A DNA stretch of 64,000 nt, taken from an uncultured Oscillospiraceae bacterium (GTDB lineage: Bacteria; Bacillota; Clostridia; Oscillospirales; Oscillospiraceae). The notes under the pieces were generated by a model. It searched no databases. It was not told the DNA's origin and was given only the letters and a program-made list of their open reading frames with translations. Made by a program: the position numbers and the translations under genes. Below are positions 44,955 through 54,296 of the stretch, piece after piece (the first letter of the stretch is position 1; every line of letters begins with the position of its first letter). Location of the stretch: NCBI GenBank assembly GCA_934591635.1, contig CAKTPI010000006.1, positions 55,688 to 119,687 of the forward strand, given 5' to 3'.

Positions 44955-45086
44955 TATTGGCTTGATTTACGCATCAACATCGTCCGAAGTTATTTTAATA
45001 TCATCCAATAAGTCATTTATATTTTCCGAATATTTCTGTATTTTCTTTTCACGAAATCAATATTGTCATAAATATGAGCAATATTG
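44952..45086. promoter_or_regulatory. Three CAATATTG palindromes between araC and the 62-codon gene
   Basis: Exact copies lie at 44952-44959, 45058-45065 and 45079-45086 in AT-rich spacer DNA. The first lies in the araC -35 region; the last two are 80-110 bases before the plus-strand small gene. They may be operators, with looping between sites possible; no consensus is known to me. Confidence 0.4.
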
Positions 45087-45166
45087 AATCTAGCATTTTA
45101 ACACAAATCAGCTATAATATTCCCGTAAGCAAACAAAATCCAGTTCATCAGAGAGGAGCCTATCTC

Positions 45167-45355
45167 ATGTATTACCCGATCAACTATTCCAGCACGCCGG
45201 CAATGATGCCCCGGATTCTCTCCGAGGATGTGGGCATTCCTGAGCTGCGCACTCCCATGCTGCCCAGCCGGCGCAAGTTTCGCCTTTGGATGCCAAAATG
45301 GGGTGCCACAAAACGAGAGCCACAGTGCACCTGCAAGAAGACCTGCACCGCCTAA
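45167..45355 (+). CDS. Small Cys-tailed hypothetical protein
   Basis: 62 residues from the ATG at 45167, behind GAGGAG at eight bases; a TATAAT at 45113-45118 could be its -10 box. The N-terminal half is hydrophilic (YYPINYSSTPAMMPRILSEDVG), the middle basic (LPSRRKFRLWMPKWG), and the end is CTCKKTC, a possible metal or thiol site. Not recognised. The antisense strand also has an open, membrane-like frame here, but without a usable ribosome site. Confidence 0.5.
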   Translation: MYYPINYSSTPAMMPRILSEDVGIPELRTPMLPSRRKFRLWMPKWGATKREPQCTCKKTCTA

Positions 45356-45400
45356 TAACCAGCCGAGATTTCCAGAGAGCATTTCCTCTTCTATATCATT

Positions 45401-45435
45401 AAACGGGCAACTGCCTATCCGGCTGCTGCCCGTTT
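45401..45435. other. Hairpin downstream of the 62-codon gene
   Basis: AAACGGGCA (45401-45409) pairs with TGCCCGTTT (45427-45435), 45 bases after the stop. No T run follows on plus, so terminator use is unsure. From 45436 to 45574 no gene is seen. Confidence 0.35.
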
Positions 45436-45574
45436 GGTGTGCTGCGGAGGCCAAAATTCACCTTACGATTATCTTCGCAGCCTGCCGGCATTCCGAAGCG
45501 GAAGCTGCAAAGATTCAGGAAAGCTGCCTCCGCCTGGAGAACGATATCCGCACGCCCGGCTGAAAAACGCATAT

Positions 45575-45614
45575 AAAAATCCGCCGTCATTCGCAATGAA
45601 TACGGCGGATTTTT
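45575..45614 (-). terminator. tRNA-Ser terminator
   Basis: Minus-strand hairpin AAATCCGCCGT / ACGGCGGATTT directly at the CCA end of the tRNA, followed by a T run. Confidence 0.85.
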
Positions 45615-45705
45615 GGCGGAGAGTCAGGGATTTGAACCCTGGCGACATTATTCATGCCCTACGAGATTTCGAGTCACGCCTCTTCGACCACTTGAGTAAC
45701 TCTCC
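45614..45705 (-). tRNA. tRNA-Ser (anticodon CGA)
   Basis: 92 bases with encoded CCA. Acceptor stem GGAGAGT / ACTCTCC, discriminator G, T arm CAGGG-TTCAAAT-CCCTG and a long variable arm are as expected for serine tRNA. The anticodon loop is CTCGAAA, giving CGA (serine codon UCG). One pair of the anticodon stem is T-T (CGTGA against TCTCG), which is unusual. The -35 box of its promoter overlaps the neighbouring gene's stop. Confidence 0.9.
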
Positions 45706-45728
45706 GTACTCGCTCGTAAAGCAGGTGT

Positions 45729-45757
45729 ATTATACCAGCATTCCCAGGAAAAATCAA
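45729..45757 (-). promoter_or_regulatory. tRNA-Ser promoter
   Basis: -35 TTGATT (45752-45757), 17-bp spacer, -10 TATAAT (45729-45734). The -35 box shares bases with the stop codon of the Cys-rich gene. Confidence 0.8.
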
Positions 45758-46023
45758 GGATTTTCCGGTTTCTTTTTCGCCAGCTCGATTACCTCCCGAA
45801 GCTTCGTGGTAATGTCTCGGTAATTCTCCCGCTGGTGGGGACGCAGGCAATTCGTGCAGTCCTTGATGCCCTTGGCATTGTAGCGGAAATTGCCGCCGCA
45901 TCGGTCCCCCAACGCATACAGCGGGCAGTAGCAGAACAAGCAGCTGAAGGTTTCAGGGTCAGCCCCGGGGTGACAGGGGTAATATTCACATTCCTTATTC
46001 TGGAAGAAATCGTAATGGCTCAT
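45754..46023 (-). CDS. Cysteine-rich small-domain protein
   Basis: 89 residues. The core CEYYPCHPGADPETFSCLFCYCPLYALGDRCGG followed by DCTNCLRPH fits the PF04071 'cysteine-rich small domain' found near cobalamin genes or as a stand-alone protein; it is probably metal-binding. GAGG precedes the ATG. No cobalamin gene is adjacent here, though a B12 riboswitch operon lies elsewhere in the window. Confidence 0.85.
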   Translation of the reverse strand: MSHYDFFQNKECEYYPCHPGADPETFSCLFCYCPLYALGDRCGGNFRYNAKGIKDCTNCLRPHQRENYRDITTKLREVIELAKKKPENP

Positions 46024-46083
46024 TGTTATCCTCTTTTCTTTGTCTTTTGCCTGTGATATAATCTGGCAAAAGGAGTACAGTAA

Positions 46084-46530
46084 ATGCGTGTTTTAATAGA
46101 TGGTGACGGCTGCCCCGTGGTGGGGATTGCCGCTGCATTGTGCAAAAAGCAAGGGATTCCCTGTCTTGTGCTCTGCGACACAGCTCACGAAATGCACCGG
46201 CAGGATGTCACCGTGCTCACCTTTGACAAGGGAGCAGACAGTGTAGACTATGCGCTGGCGAACCGGGTTCTCCCAGGGGATATTGTGGTGACCCAGGACT
46301 ATGGCGTTGCCTCCATGTGCCTGGCTAAGGGAGCCCGGGTGCTTCATCAGGACGGGTGGGAATACACCCGATGGAACATCGACGCCCTGCTTCTGGAGCG
46401 GCACGAGGCACGGAAATTCCGCCTGCGCGGCGGCCGAACCAAGGGGCCTGCCAAGCGAAAACAGGTACAGGATGACGCTTTTTACACCGCGTTGTCAAGC
46501 CTCCTGGAAGCTGTCCCACGGGGAGACTGA
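46084..46530 (+). CDS. YaiI/YqxD family protein (DUF188)
   Basis: 148 residues, with AGGAG upstream of the ATG. The UPF0178 pattern is complete: RVLIDGDGCPVV, DTAHEMHRQDVTVLTFDKGADSVDYALANRVLPGDIVVTQDYGVA and a later RGGRTKGPAKR. It resembles a PIN-like nuclease fold, but no activity is established. The transcript probably starts from an extended -10 TGATATAAT at 46055-46062. The 3' end overlaps the convergent rluA-like gene by 36 bases. Confidence 0.9.
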   Translation: MRVLIDGDGCPVVGIAAALCKKQGIPCLVLCDTAHEMHRQDVTVLTFDKGADSVDYALANRVLPGDIVVTQDYGVASMCLAKGARVLHQDGWEYTRWNIDALLLERHEARKFRLRGGRTKGPAKRKQVQDDAFYTALSSLLEAVPRGD

Positions 46531-47139
46531 GGGCGGCATGTGCTGAAAGGCCATGCGTTTTCCCGATGCCGGGTGGGTAAAGCAAATTTTATGAGAAAAC
46601 AGGGCGATTTCACAGGGGTCATTCCATTCTGAATACTTCCGCTCCCCCATAAGCGGAAAACCTCGGCTGGCAAACTGCACCCGAATCTGATGCGTCCTGC
46701 CTGTGTGAAGTTCAACCTGTACCAGACAGCAGTCTTTTTGCTTGCCCAGAATCTGATAACTCAGGCTGGCCGGTTGAATTCCCTTTCCCGGTGCAGGGGC
46801 TACAAATGTCATTCGCCTTGCCTTATCCCTGCCCAGCAAATCGCAGAGTGTGTCGCTATTCTTTTCTGGGATGCCATGAAGGACAGCCCAATAGTACTTC
46901 CGGAACTCCCCTTCCCGCACCTGCCGGGAAAGCTCCGATGCCGCCTTTGGATTTCTGGCAAGCACCATCAAACCGCTGACCACCCGATCCAGCCGATGCA
47001 CCGTCCGGATGTCCGCGTTGGGATCACCCAGCTGCTGCCGCAGCAAATCCGGAAGTCCCCCCGGCTCATCGGTGGATAGCACCCGCGGCGGCTTCACGCA
47101 AACAAGGATGTCTGCATCTTCATAGCATATCTCAATCAT
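46495..47139 (-). CDS. RluA-type pseudouridine synthase
   Basis: 214 residues from the ATG at 47139; a preceding ATG at 47145 would leave only about eight leader bases. The catalytic region is TVHRLDRVVSGLMVLAR (Asp), with LHTGRTHQIRVQFASRGFPLMGERKY as the second motif. No S4 domain is present, so it is the short form acting on rRNA or tRNA; the position is not predictable. Confidence 0.9.
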   Translation of the reverse strand: MIEICYEDADILVCVKPPRVLSTDEPGGLPDLLRQQLGDPNADIRTVHRLDRVVSGLMVLARNPKAASELSRQVREGEFRKYYWAVLHGIPEKNSDTLCDLLGRDKARRMTFVAPAPGKGIQPASLSYQILGKQKDCCLVQVELHTGRTHQIRVQFASRGFPLMGERKYSEWNDPCEIALFSHKICFTHPASGKRMAFQHMPPSVSPWDSFQEA

Positions 47140-47159
47140 AACCATCACATCCTGCTGAT

Positions 47160-47188
47160 ATTGTATCAAAAAAGCAGTGACACTGCAA
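47160..47188 (-). promoter_or_regulatory. Promoter of the rluA-like gene
   Basis: -35 TTGCAG (47183-47188), 17-bp spacer, -10 TACAAT (47160-47165) on the minus strand. Confidence 0.75.
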
Positions 47189-47207
47189 GCATTTGGAGGG
47201 AACCCCT

Positions 47208-48152
47208 ATGAAAATTGTTGTTTTGGACGGTGCCGCCCTGAATCCGGGAGATCTGTCCTGGGACTGGTTAAACCGTTTTGGGCAGTACACCGTTTATCCC
47301 CGGACGGACAGCGAGGTAGAAGCTGTTGCCCGGATCGGCAGTAGTGAAATCGTGCTGACCAACAAAACGCCGATCACAAAAGCGCTTTTACGCCAGTGCC
47401 CTGCCATTCGCTACATCGGTGTACTGGCAACGGGCTATAATGTGGTGGATGTGGCAGCTGCACGGGAGCGGAACATTCCTGTCACCAACGTGCCAAGCTA
47501 TGGCACCAACGCGGTTGCCCAATACACCATGGCTTTATTGCTGGAAATCTGCCATCAAATTGGGCTGCACAATCAGGCGGTGCACCATGGTGCATGGGCA
47601 AAATCTCCCGTTTTCTCTTTTTGGCTGACCCCGCAATCAGAGCTCGCCGGCAAAACCATAGGCATTATCGGACTGGGGCGCATCGGAACAGCAGTTGCAA
47701 AACTGGCCAGTGCCTTTGGCATGCAGGTTCTGGCCTATACCCGGACAGAAAAACCGGGTATCCAGTGTGTTGACCTGGATACCCTGCTGCACCGCTCAGA
47801 CGTGATTTCCCTGCACTGCCCTCTGCTGCCGGAAACGACAGAGATGATATGCGAAGAGGCCATTGCCAAAATGAAGGACGGGGCAATTCTACTTAACACC
47901 TCTCGGGGCGGGCTGCTGAACGAGGCAGCTGTTGCCCAAGCGCTGGAAACCGGAAAGCTATCCTATGCCGCAGTTGACGTTGTCTCCCAGGAACCGATTC
48001 TGGCCGGGAATCCTCTGCTGTCCGCCCCCAACTGTATCATCACCCCGCATATGGCCTGGGCTCCGGTGGAGAGCCGTCAGCGCCTTATGGCGTGTGTCGA
48101 ACAGAATCTTGCCGCATTTTTACGCGGGCGAGCGCAAAATGTAGTAAACTGA
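47208..48152 (+). CDS. D-2-hydroxyacid dehydrogenase (glycerate/hydroxypyruvate reductase-like)
   Basis: 314 residues from the ATG at 47208 (GGAGGG upstream). The NAD-binding motif is GIIGLGRIGTAVAKLASAFGM, the catalytic Arg is in NTSRGGLL, the Glu in SQEPIL and the His in ITPHMAWAP. The family reduces 2-keto acids with NAD(P)H; hydroxypyruvate or glyoxylate is the usual best guess. The downstream gene is convergent and only three bases away. Confidence 0.9.
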   Translation: MKIVVLDGAALNPGDLSWDWLNRFGQYTVYPRTDSEVEAVARIGSSEIVLTNKTPITKALLRQCPAIRYIGVLATGYNVVDVAAARERNIPVTNVPSYGTNAVAQYTMALLLEICHQIGLHNQAVHHGAWAKSPVFSFWLTPQSELAGKTIGIIGLGRIGTAVAKLASAFGMQVLAYTRTEKPGIQCVDLDTLLHRSDVISLHCPLLPETTEMICEEAIAKMKDGAILLNTSRGGLLNEAAVAQALETGKLSYAAVDVVSQEPILAGNPLLSAPNCIITPHMAWAPVESRQRLMACVEQNLAAFLRGRAQNVVN

Positions 48153-48154
48153 TT

Positions 48155-48373
48155 TCATCGGTCCTTATTTTTCTTATCAAAGAGCATGGATATCCCCACA
48201 CCTCCCAGCACCAGAAGCATAGCCGATGCCAATGGATTCGGCCGGCGGGTACTCACGCTTCTGGCAAGGTGCAGCGGCGGCGCGTTGCAGCCAAGTGCAC
48301 TGACACGGATTCCGAAAAATGCCGTCATCAGCACCACCGCTGCACAAATCAGGCAAAATATTCTTACACCCAT
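48155..48373 (-). CDS. Small exported or membrane protein
   Basis: 72 residues from the ATG at 48373, behind GAGGGAGG. It starts with a hydrophobic signal-like region (GVRIFCLICAAVVLMTAFFG) and ends with a second one (LASAMLLVLGGVGISMLF) and a charged KKNKDR tail. The middle (ALGCNAPPLHLARSVSTRRP) is polar. Not recognised; the short two-helix layout resembles phage- or envelope-associated small proteins. Confidence 0.65.
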   Translation of the reverse strand: MGVRIFCLICAAVVLMTAFFGIRVSALGCNAPPLHLARSVSTRRPNPLASAMLLVLGGVGISMLFDKKNKDR

Positions 48374-48560
48374 TTTTCTGAATCCTCCCTCATTTGAATT
48401 TGGATTCAGTATACACAGCCCGCCTTTGGAAAAAGGTCTAACGGGCAAGTCTCAAAATGGAATCGAACGCCCTTCTGCGCCCCATTCCCACATAATGAGC
48501 GTCCAGCGGATGCGAATGCTGGCCCTGACCCCCGAAGCATCGCAGTGTTGGGAAAAACTT

Positions 48561-48589
48561 TTGTTAGGCTCTTACTTTTTAAGTAAATA
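48561..48589 (+). promoter_or_regulatory. Possible promoter of the second GNAT gene
   Basis: TTGTTA (48561-48566), 17-bp spacer, TAAATA (48584-48589). Weak match, positioned about 60 bases before the gene; the rest of the gap 48374-48647 shows no frame. Confidence 0.35.
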
Positions 48590-48647
48590 CCCGAATTCAT
48601 CCATAAGGATGTTTGAATTTCTGTGAATAAAGGAGATGCTACAACCA

Positions 48648-49154
48648 ATGTACGAAACAACGCGTCTGCTTTTCAGAAAAGCAGAATTTCCCGACTGGAA
48701 ACCCATGTACCGCAACGTCTGGCGGCACCCGGAATCTGCCCGCTATATGCTATGGTCCGTTATCACATCCGAAGCAGACGCGCAGGAGCGGATGCAGAAA
48801 AGCATCGTCTATCAGTTTGCCCATCCGGCCTGGCTGGTAATTGAAAAAGAAAGCGGCCAGGCAATTGGATTTGCCGGGCTGCGGGAAGAGAACGGCATTT
48901 GTGAAGATACCGGCATCTGCGTCGGTCCTGCCTTTACCGGGAAAGGGTATGGGCAGGAAATTCTGAACGAACTGGTTCGCATTGCCAAGGAGAATCCAGA
49001 TAGCAGGGAATTTATTGTAAGCTGCCGCAGCGAAAATACGGCCTCGCGCAACATGATCCTCCGATGCGGGTTCACCTTCTCTAATCAAGAGCTGCGAGAG
49101 GATCCGCGGGATGGCACCCTGTATACCTTGGAATTTTACAAAAAATCACTGTAA
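48648..49154 (+). CDS. GNAT family N-acetyltransferase (RimJ/L-like)
   Basis: 168 residues from the ATG at 48648; an earlier ATG at 48636 abuts the GGAG and is unlikely. Order is RimJ-like: TTRLLFRKAEFPDWKPMY, then GVFAGL-like (AIGFAGLREENG), the acetyl-CoA loop GPAFTGKGYGQEIL (xxGKGxG) and SCRSENTASRNMILRCGF. Substrate unknown. Confidence 0.88.
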   Translation: MYETTRLLFRKAEFPDWKPMYRNVWRHPESARYMLWSVITSEADAQERMQKSIVYQFAHPAWLVIEKESGQAIGFAGLREENGICEDTGICVGPAFTGKGYGQEILNELVRIAKENPDSREFIVSCRSENTASRNMILRCGFTFSNQELREDPRDGTLYTLEFYKKSL

Positions 49155-49163
49155 TATTAAGAG

Positions 49164-49197
49164 GTGGCTCTTGCCGAATCATATCGGCAAGAGCCAC
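49164..49197 (+). terminator. Terminator of the GNAT gene
   Basis: A 14-bp stem GTGGCTCTTGCCGA / TCGGCAAGAGCCAC, then GCTTTATTTTT on the plus strand. It also lies right behind engB, so the hairpin is shared. Confidence 0.8.
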
Positions 49198-49200
49198 GCT

Positions 49201-49785
49201 TTATTTTTCAACTGTCTCCAGAATCAGTTTAACCAATGCATCCCTTCCGTCCCCTTTTTCAGCGGAGAAGGGGATCACCGGGCAACTGTCCGGCAACTCC
49301 AAGTCCTGACGAATGACCTCCAGGTTAGGGGCAAGCTCACTTTTTTTCAGCTTGTCCATTTTGTTTGCAACCACCGCAAAGGGGCAGCCACTGTCCAGGA
49401 ACCACTTCGCCATGGTAATATCATTATTCGTTGGGGGATGGCGGTAATCCACGATCAGAATACCAAGTGTAATGCGATTTGCTGCAAAGTAGTCCTCCAT
49501 CAGTTTCCCCCAGCGTTCTTTTTCGCTTTGGGAAACCTTTGCAAAGCCGTAGCCAGGCAAATCCACCAGGTAGCATTTCCTATCCAGCGTAAAATAATTC
49601 ACGTGAATGGTCTTTCCAGGCTTGTCCCCTACCCGTGCAAAGTTCTTCCGCTGCAGCAGCCGATTGATGACGGAGGATTTGCCTACGTTGGATTTACCGG
49701 AAAAGGCAATTTCCGGCAGCCGGTTAGCCGGGAAATCCCGGGGTGCCGCGGCGGAAATCAGGAATTCCACATTCTGAAAATTCAT
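49201..49785 (-). CDS. engB: Ribosome biogenesis GTPase EngB (YsxC/YihA)
   Basis: 195 residues from the ATG at 49785 (GGGGG upstream), the normal length. GTPase motifs FSGKSNVGKSS, DLPGYGFA, NKMDKL and PFSAEKGDG are present. The essential GTPase assists 50S assembly. It is the last gene of the tig-clpP-clpX-lon run, 10 bases after lon. Confidence 0.95.
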   Translation of the reverse strand: MNFQNVEFLISAAAPRDFPANRLPEIAFSGKSNVGKSSVINRLLQRKNFARVGDKPGKTIHVNYFTLDRKCYLVDLPGYGFAKVSQSEKERWGKLMEDYFAANRITLGILIVDYRHPPTNNDITMAKWFLDSGCPFAVVANKMDKLKKSELAPNLEVIRQDLELPDSCPVIPFSAEKGDGRDALVKLILETVEK

Positions 49786-49795
49786 CTGCGCCCCC

Positions 49796-52195
49796 TTATT
49801 GCTGCAGCCCAGGGCGGCGCAGCTTTGCCGCATCCTCCGGCAGCGTTCCAAGCACCGTTGGCGGCACCTCCACCTGACGGTTAAGGGCAGCGTCCAGGAC
49901 GGTATCCACCGTACGGGCCGTGATGAAATTCAGCTGTTTCCGAACAGTCTGATCGATCTCCTCCAAATCCCGCTCATTTTCCGCCGGGATGATCACCGTG
50001 CGAATTCCGTGACGCAGGGCAGCCATCGTTTTTTCTTTCAGGCCACCGATCCGAAGCACCCGGCCGCGCAGCGTCACCTCACCGGTCATTGCAACGTCCC
50101 GGCGTACACTGGTGCCGGTCAGGGCAGAAACAATAGCGGTGGTCACCGTCACGCCGGCGGAAGGCCCATCCTTCGGCACTGCTCCCTCCGGGAAGTGGAC
50201 ATGAATATCCTTGGTTTTATAGAAATCAGCAGCAATACCCAGCCGGACGCAGTTGGCACGAATGTAGCTCAACGCTGCCTGGACAGATTCCTTCATCACG
50301 TTACCCAGGTTGCCCGTCAGCTCCAACTTACCGGAACCGTCCATCACGTTCACTTCCACTTCCAGGGTCTCGCCGCCCACGGAAGTCCAGGCCAGGCCGG
50401 TAACCAGACCAACCTGATCCGTCCCGGGCAGCCGATCGGGCAGAAATTTCCGAACGCCAAGGAACTGCTCCATATTCGCGCCCGTTACGGTTACCCTCTT
50501 CATGTCCGGATTGCTGAGCAGCTGCATATCCGTCTTCCGGCAGATATCTCCAATAGCCCGCTCCAGATTCCGGACACCGGACTCCCGGGTATAGCACTCA
50601 ATAATTTCCCGCAGAGCATCGTCAGAAATGCGCAGCTGGGATTTTTTCAGGCCATGCTTTGCAATCTGCTTGGGAACCAGGTGGTTCTTGGCAATCATGA
50701 CCTTTTCCTCGTCTGTATAGGAGTTGAGCTCAATGACCTCCATCCGGTCGAGCAAGGGACGCGGGACAGTATCCAGTGTATTGGCCGTGGTAATGAACAT
50801 CACATTGGACAAATCGAAGGGTATCTCCAGATAGTGATCCCGGTAGGAATGGTTCTGCTCCGCATCCAGTACCTCCAGCAGCGCCGCACTGGGATCGCCC
50901 CGGTAATCGGAACCCATCTTGTCAATTTCATCCAGCAGCAGCACCGGGTTGCAGGTACCCGCCTGGGTCATGGCCGCCATGATCCGGCCGGGCATTGCGC
51001 CCACGTAAGTCTTCCGGTGGCCTCGGATATCCGCCTCATCGTGCACACCGCCCAAGGAAATTCGAACCATCTTTCGGTTCAGGCTGCGGGCAATGGAGTA
51101 GGAGATCGAGGTTTTACCCACCCCCGGAGGGCCGACCAGGCACAAAATCTGAGGGGGCATCTGGGGGGCCAACTGCCGCACAGCAATGGTCTCCAGAATG
51201 CGTTCCTTCACCTTTTCCAGGCCAAAATGGTCATGCTCCAGAATCTTGGAAGCGGCCTGAATATCCAGCCGTTCCTTCGAGTTCTTACCCCAAGGCAGAT
51301 CCATAACTGTATCCAGATAGTTGCGGAGGACAGAAGCCTCGGAGGAGCCAAAGGGCTGCTTTTTCAGCTTTGCGGCATCCTTCAGCAGCTTATTCTTGTA
51401 TTCTTCTTGCAGAGGAAGCGCGTTGATGCGGGCTGTATCCTCATCGTACTCCTCTTCTTCGTCCCCTTCTCCCAGTTCCTCACGGATAGTACGCATCTGC
51501 TCCCGCAGATAATAATCCCGCTGGTTCTGGTCAATGGCGGCACGGGTCTTGTCCTGGATTTCAGATTCCAGCTGCAAGACCTCCAGCTCCCTTGTCAGGA
51601 AAGTAACTGCCATTTCCAGGCGGCGGTTGGGGTTGAGCTGCAGCAGAAGTTTTGTCTTTTCTGTATAATCCAGGCCGGAATTCTGTGCGATGGAGTCGGC
51701 TACAAAGCCGCATTTTTCGCTGGCCAGCATCCGGAGCTGAACCATCTGAGCAGGATGCTCTGTCAGCTCCAGGTAGGAGTTATACAGCGTACACGCTTCC
51801 CGGCGAAGGGCCTTGGCCTTCGGGCTGTCTACCTCCTCCGGGCATGGAATGGACTCCACCAAAGCGGAAAGATAGGGCTCCGTCTGCTGCATCTCCGTAA
51901 TCTTTGCACGGGTCAAGCCAGTAACCAATACCCGCAGATTTTCCTCTGGGGCATTGAGCAACTGCTTTACCTTGACAACCGTGCCAACAGCGCAGAGATC
52001 CGAAAGCTTGGGATCATCCACCAGGAGGTCCTTCTGGGGCACCAGGAAGAGAATCTGATCCTTTTTCATTGCTGCTTCCAGGGCCAGGGCCGATTTAGTT
52101 CTGCCCACATCAAAGTGGACGGTCTGCTCCGGGTATACGGCCAACCCCCGGAGTGCGAGGACAGGCATCACGCCTGCGTAAGTAATTTCAGACAA
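49796..52195 (-). CDS. lon: ATP-dependent protease La (Lon)
   Basis: 799 residues, TTG start at 52195 behind GGAGGG at eight bases. The Lon N-terminal domain is followed by the AAA+ ATPase (GPPGVGKTS Walker A, DEIDKMG Walker B) and the Ser-Lys protease ([10 protein letters not shown] with Ser, and the Lys in [15 protein letters not shown]). It degrades misfolded and regulatory proteins. A weak hairpin (52226-52252) separates it from clpX. Confidence 0.97.
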   Translation of the reverse strand: MSEITYAGVMPVLALRGLAVYPEQTVHFDVGRTKSALALEAAMKKDQILFLVPQKDLLVDDPKLSDLCAVGTVVKVKQLLNAPEENLRVLVTGLTRAKITEMQQTEPYLSALVESIPCPEEVDSPKAKALRREACTLYNSYLELTEHPAQMVQLRMLASEKCGFVADSIAQNSGLDYTEKTKLLLQLNPNRRLEMAVTFLTRELEVLQLESEIQDKTRAAIDQNQRDYYLREQMRTIREELGEGDEEEEYDEDTARINALPLQEEYKNKLLKDAAKLKKQPFGSSEASVLRNYLDTVMDLPWGKNSKERLDIQAASKILEHDHFGLEKVKERILETIAVRQLAPQMPPQILCLVGPPGVGKTSISYSIARSLNRKMVRISLGGVHDEADIRGHRKTYVGAMPGRIMAAMTQAGTCNPVLLLDEIDKMGSDYRGDPSAALLEVLDAEQNHSYRDHYLEIPFDLSNVMFITTANTLDTVPRPLLDRMEVIELNSYTDEEKVMIAKNHLVPKQIAKHGLKKSQLRISDDALREIIECYTRESGVRNLERAIGDICRKTDMQLLSNPDMKRVTVTGANMEQFLGVRKFLPDRLPGTDQVGLVTGLAWTSVGGETLEVEVNVMDGSGKLELTGNLGNVMKESVQAALSYIRANCVRLGIAADFYKTKDIHVHFPEGAVPKDGPSAGVTVTTAIVSALTGTSVRRDVAMTGEVTLRGRVLRIGGLKEKTMAALRHGIRTVIIPAENERDLEEIDQTVRKQLNFITARTVDTVLDAALNRQVEVPPTVLGTLPEDAAKLRRPGLQQ

Positions 52196-52225
52196 GGGAC
52201 AATCCCTCCTTACTTGGGTAATGAA

Positions 52226-52252
52226 AAAGGGGATAGAAAATCTACCCCCTTT
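52226..52252 (-). terminator. Weak hairpin between clpX and lon
   Basis: AAAGGGGG-TAGA / TCTA-TCCCCTTT with TTTTT on the minus strand. It may only attenuate, because lon has no other promoter that I can see. Confidence 0.5.
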
Positions 52253-52258
52253 GCTTGC

Positions 52259-53518
52259 TTATTGCTTGCCGACGAGCTTTTGACGCGGGTGGGCAGCGTC
52301 CCGGACAATCTGCGCAGGGGCACCATCCACACACTCCGGGGTAACGACCACCTTTTGGATGGTCAGATCAGAGGGGATCTGGAACATGATGCCAGTCATG
52401 ATCTTTTCCATGATGGCACGCAGACCTCTGGCACCAATTTCCCGGTCCAATGCCTTCTGGGCAATCCGCTGGAGCGCCTCCTCCGTGATTTCCAGAGTCA
52501 CGCCATCCATGTCCAGCAGTGCCTGATACTGCTTGCACAGGGCATTTTTCGGCTCTACCATAATGCGTACCAAATCATCCTTGGTCAGGCTCTGCAGGTT
52601 GGTGATCACCGGCATACGGCCCACCAGCTCCGGGATAATGCCAAATTTCAGCAGGTCATGGGGCTCCACCTGGGACAGGATCTTGCCCACATCCCGCTTC
52701 TTGCGGCTTTCCACCGGAGAGTCAAAGCCGATGGCAGAGCGGTCAGTACGAGCCTCGATGATTTTATCCAGGCCATCAAAGGCGCCGCCGCAAATAAACA
52801 GGATGTTAGTGGTGTCCACCTGGATCATCTCCTGCTGCGGGTGCTTCCGACCTCCCTGAGGCGGGACACCGGCAACAGTGCCCTCCAAAATCTTCAGCAG
52901 GGCCTGCTGCACACCTTCCCCGGAAACATCCCGGGTGATGGATGTATTTTCACTCTTACGGGCAATCTTATCCATTTCATCAATATAGATGATGCCGGTC
53001 TGTGCCCGCTCCACATCAAAATCAGCCGCCTGCAAAAGGCGAAGCAGAATATTTTCCACATCGTCGCCCACATAACCGGCCTCAGTCAATGTGGTAGCGT
53101 CGGCAATGGCAAAGGGCACATTCAAAATCTTGGCCAATGTCTGGGCAAAGAGGGTCTTGCCTGAGCCGGTGGGGCCAATAAGAAGAATATTGCTCTTTTG
53201 CAGCTCCACATCGGAGTTGCTGCCAAGGTAAATGCGCTTATAATGATTGTACACCGCAACGGACAGGGCGACCTTTGCCTCCTCCTGGCCGATGATGTAA
53301 TGATCCATGAATGTCTTGATTTCGACAGGCGTTGGCAGCTTATCCAGCGTCGGATGGCTGCCCTCCCCCACGTCAATTTCGTCCCGCAGCAGGTCACTGC
53401 ACGCATGCACGCAGTCGCTGCAAATATACACCCCTGGGCCGGCAATCATTTTAGAAGTCTGATTCTCCCGCTTCCCGCAGAAGCTGCAGCGAATCTGCTG
53501 TTCTGAATTTCTTGCCAT
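52259..53518 (-). CDS. clpX: ATP-dependent unfoldase ClpX
   Basis: 419 residues. The N-terminal zinc domain is [10 protein letters not shown] with CSDCVHAC, the Walker A is [15 protein letters not shown], the Walker [12 protein letters not shown], and IGF (in SAIGFDSP) is the ClpP-docking loop. With ClpP it degrades tagged proteins. It begins 26 bases after clpP. Confidence 0.97.
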   Translation of the reverse strand: MARNSEQQIRCSFCGKRENQTSKMIAGPGVYICSDCVHACSDLLRDEIDVGEGSHPTLDKLPTPVEIKTFMDHYIIGQEEAKVALSVAVYNHYKRIYLGSNSDVELQKSNILLIGPTGSGKTLFAQTLAKILNVPFAIADATTLTEAGYVGDDVENILLRLLQAADFDVERAQTGIIYIDEMDKIARKSENTSITRDVSGEGVQQALLKILEGTVAGVPPQGGRKHPQQEMIQVDTTNILFICGGAFDGLDKIIEARTDRSAIGFDSPVESRKKRDVGKILSQVEPHDLLKFGIIPELVGRMPVITNLQSLTKDDLVRIMVEPKNALCKQYQALLDMDGVTLEITEEALQRIAQKALDREIGARGLRAIMEKIMTGIMFQIPSDLTIQKVVVTPECVDGAPAQIVRDAAHPRQKLVGKQ

Positions 53519-53544
53519 GAAGGCGTTACCTCATTTCCAAAAAA

Positions 53545-54126
53545 TCAATGATGCTCCAGCACCCGGTCAATGAGGCCGAAAGCCTTTGCTTCTTCTGCCT
53601 GCATAAAATTGTCACGCTCGCAGGCAGCGGTGACTTCTTCGATACTTCTGCCGGTGTTCTCTGCCAGGATGCGATTCATTCTGTCCTTGACCACCTGCAG
53701 ACGCTTGAGATGAATGGCCATGTCCGTAATCTGGCCCTGGGTACCGGCGGAGGGCTGGTGAATCATGATCTCGGAATTGGGCAGCGCCATCCGCTTGCCC
53801 TTGGTGCCTGCGCTGAGCAGAAACGCACCCATGGATGCCGCCAGACCGACGCAGATCGTCGCCACATCGCACTTGATATACTGCATGGTATCATAAATAG
53901 CCATGCCCGCCGTGACACTTCCGCCAGGGCTGTTGATATAAAACTGGATATCCTTGTCGGGATCCTGTGCCTCCAGGTAGAGCAGCTGCGCTACAACCAG
54001 ACTGGCTGTGGTATCATTTACTTCCTCCGACAGGAAAATAATGCGGTCATTCAGCAGACGGGAAAAAATATCATAGCTGCGCTCGCCGCGGCTGGTCTGC
54101 TCAACAACATAGGGAACCAAACTCAT
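53545..54126 (-). CDS. clpP: ATP-dependent Clp protease, proteolytic subunit
   Basis: 193 residues from the ATG at 54126 (AAGGAGA upstream); the longer frame to 54261 lacks a ribosome site. The catalytic Ser is in [10 protein letters not shown], His in IMIHQPSAG, and Asp is in RDNFM. The tetradecameric serine protease pairs with ClpX. Upstream, 54127-54296 is a 170-base gap behind tig with no gene and no obvious CtsR site. Confidence 0.97.
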   Translation of the reverse strand: MSLVPYVVEQTSRGERSYDIFSRLLNDRIIFLSEEVNDTTASLVVAQLLYLEAQDPDKDIQFYINSPGGSVTAGMAIYDTMQYIKCDVATICVGLAASMGAFLLSAGTKGKRMALPNSEIMIHQPSAGTQGQITDMAIHLKRLQVVKDRMNRILAENTGRSIEEVTAACERDNFMQAEEAKAFGLIDRVLEHH

Positions 54127-54296
54127 GGTGATGTCTCCTTTCATTGAGAAAAAACGCGCTCGCCTATTTGCGGGGAAGCCCAGCCGGGCACCCCCCTCTA
54201 TTTGCATCGAGGAAAGTGCATCGGCTGGGTCTGAAAACACTATCGTCAAAAGGGCGCGCACTGCCTTTGAAACATTCTAACCACCGAGGAGGAAGC

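Noticed and set aside
45098..45382. Minus-strand frame with a hydrophobic segment opposite the 62-codon gene
   Set aside because: The GAGG lies only two bases before its ATG, no promoter is visible, and the plus-strand frame has an ideal ribosome site.
48440..48560. tRNA-like T-arm (GGCGTTCGATTCC on minus)
   Set aside because: No acceptor or anticodon stem can be formed around it.
49799..53164. Long open frame of more than 1100 codons antisense to lon and clpX
   Set aside because: It mirrors two certain genes in the opposite strand, carries no recognisable domain and no ribosome site, and arises from codon bias in GC-rich genes.
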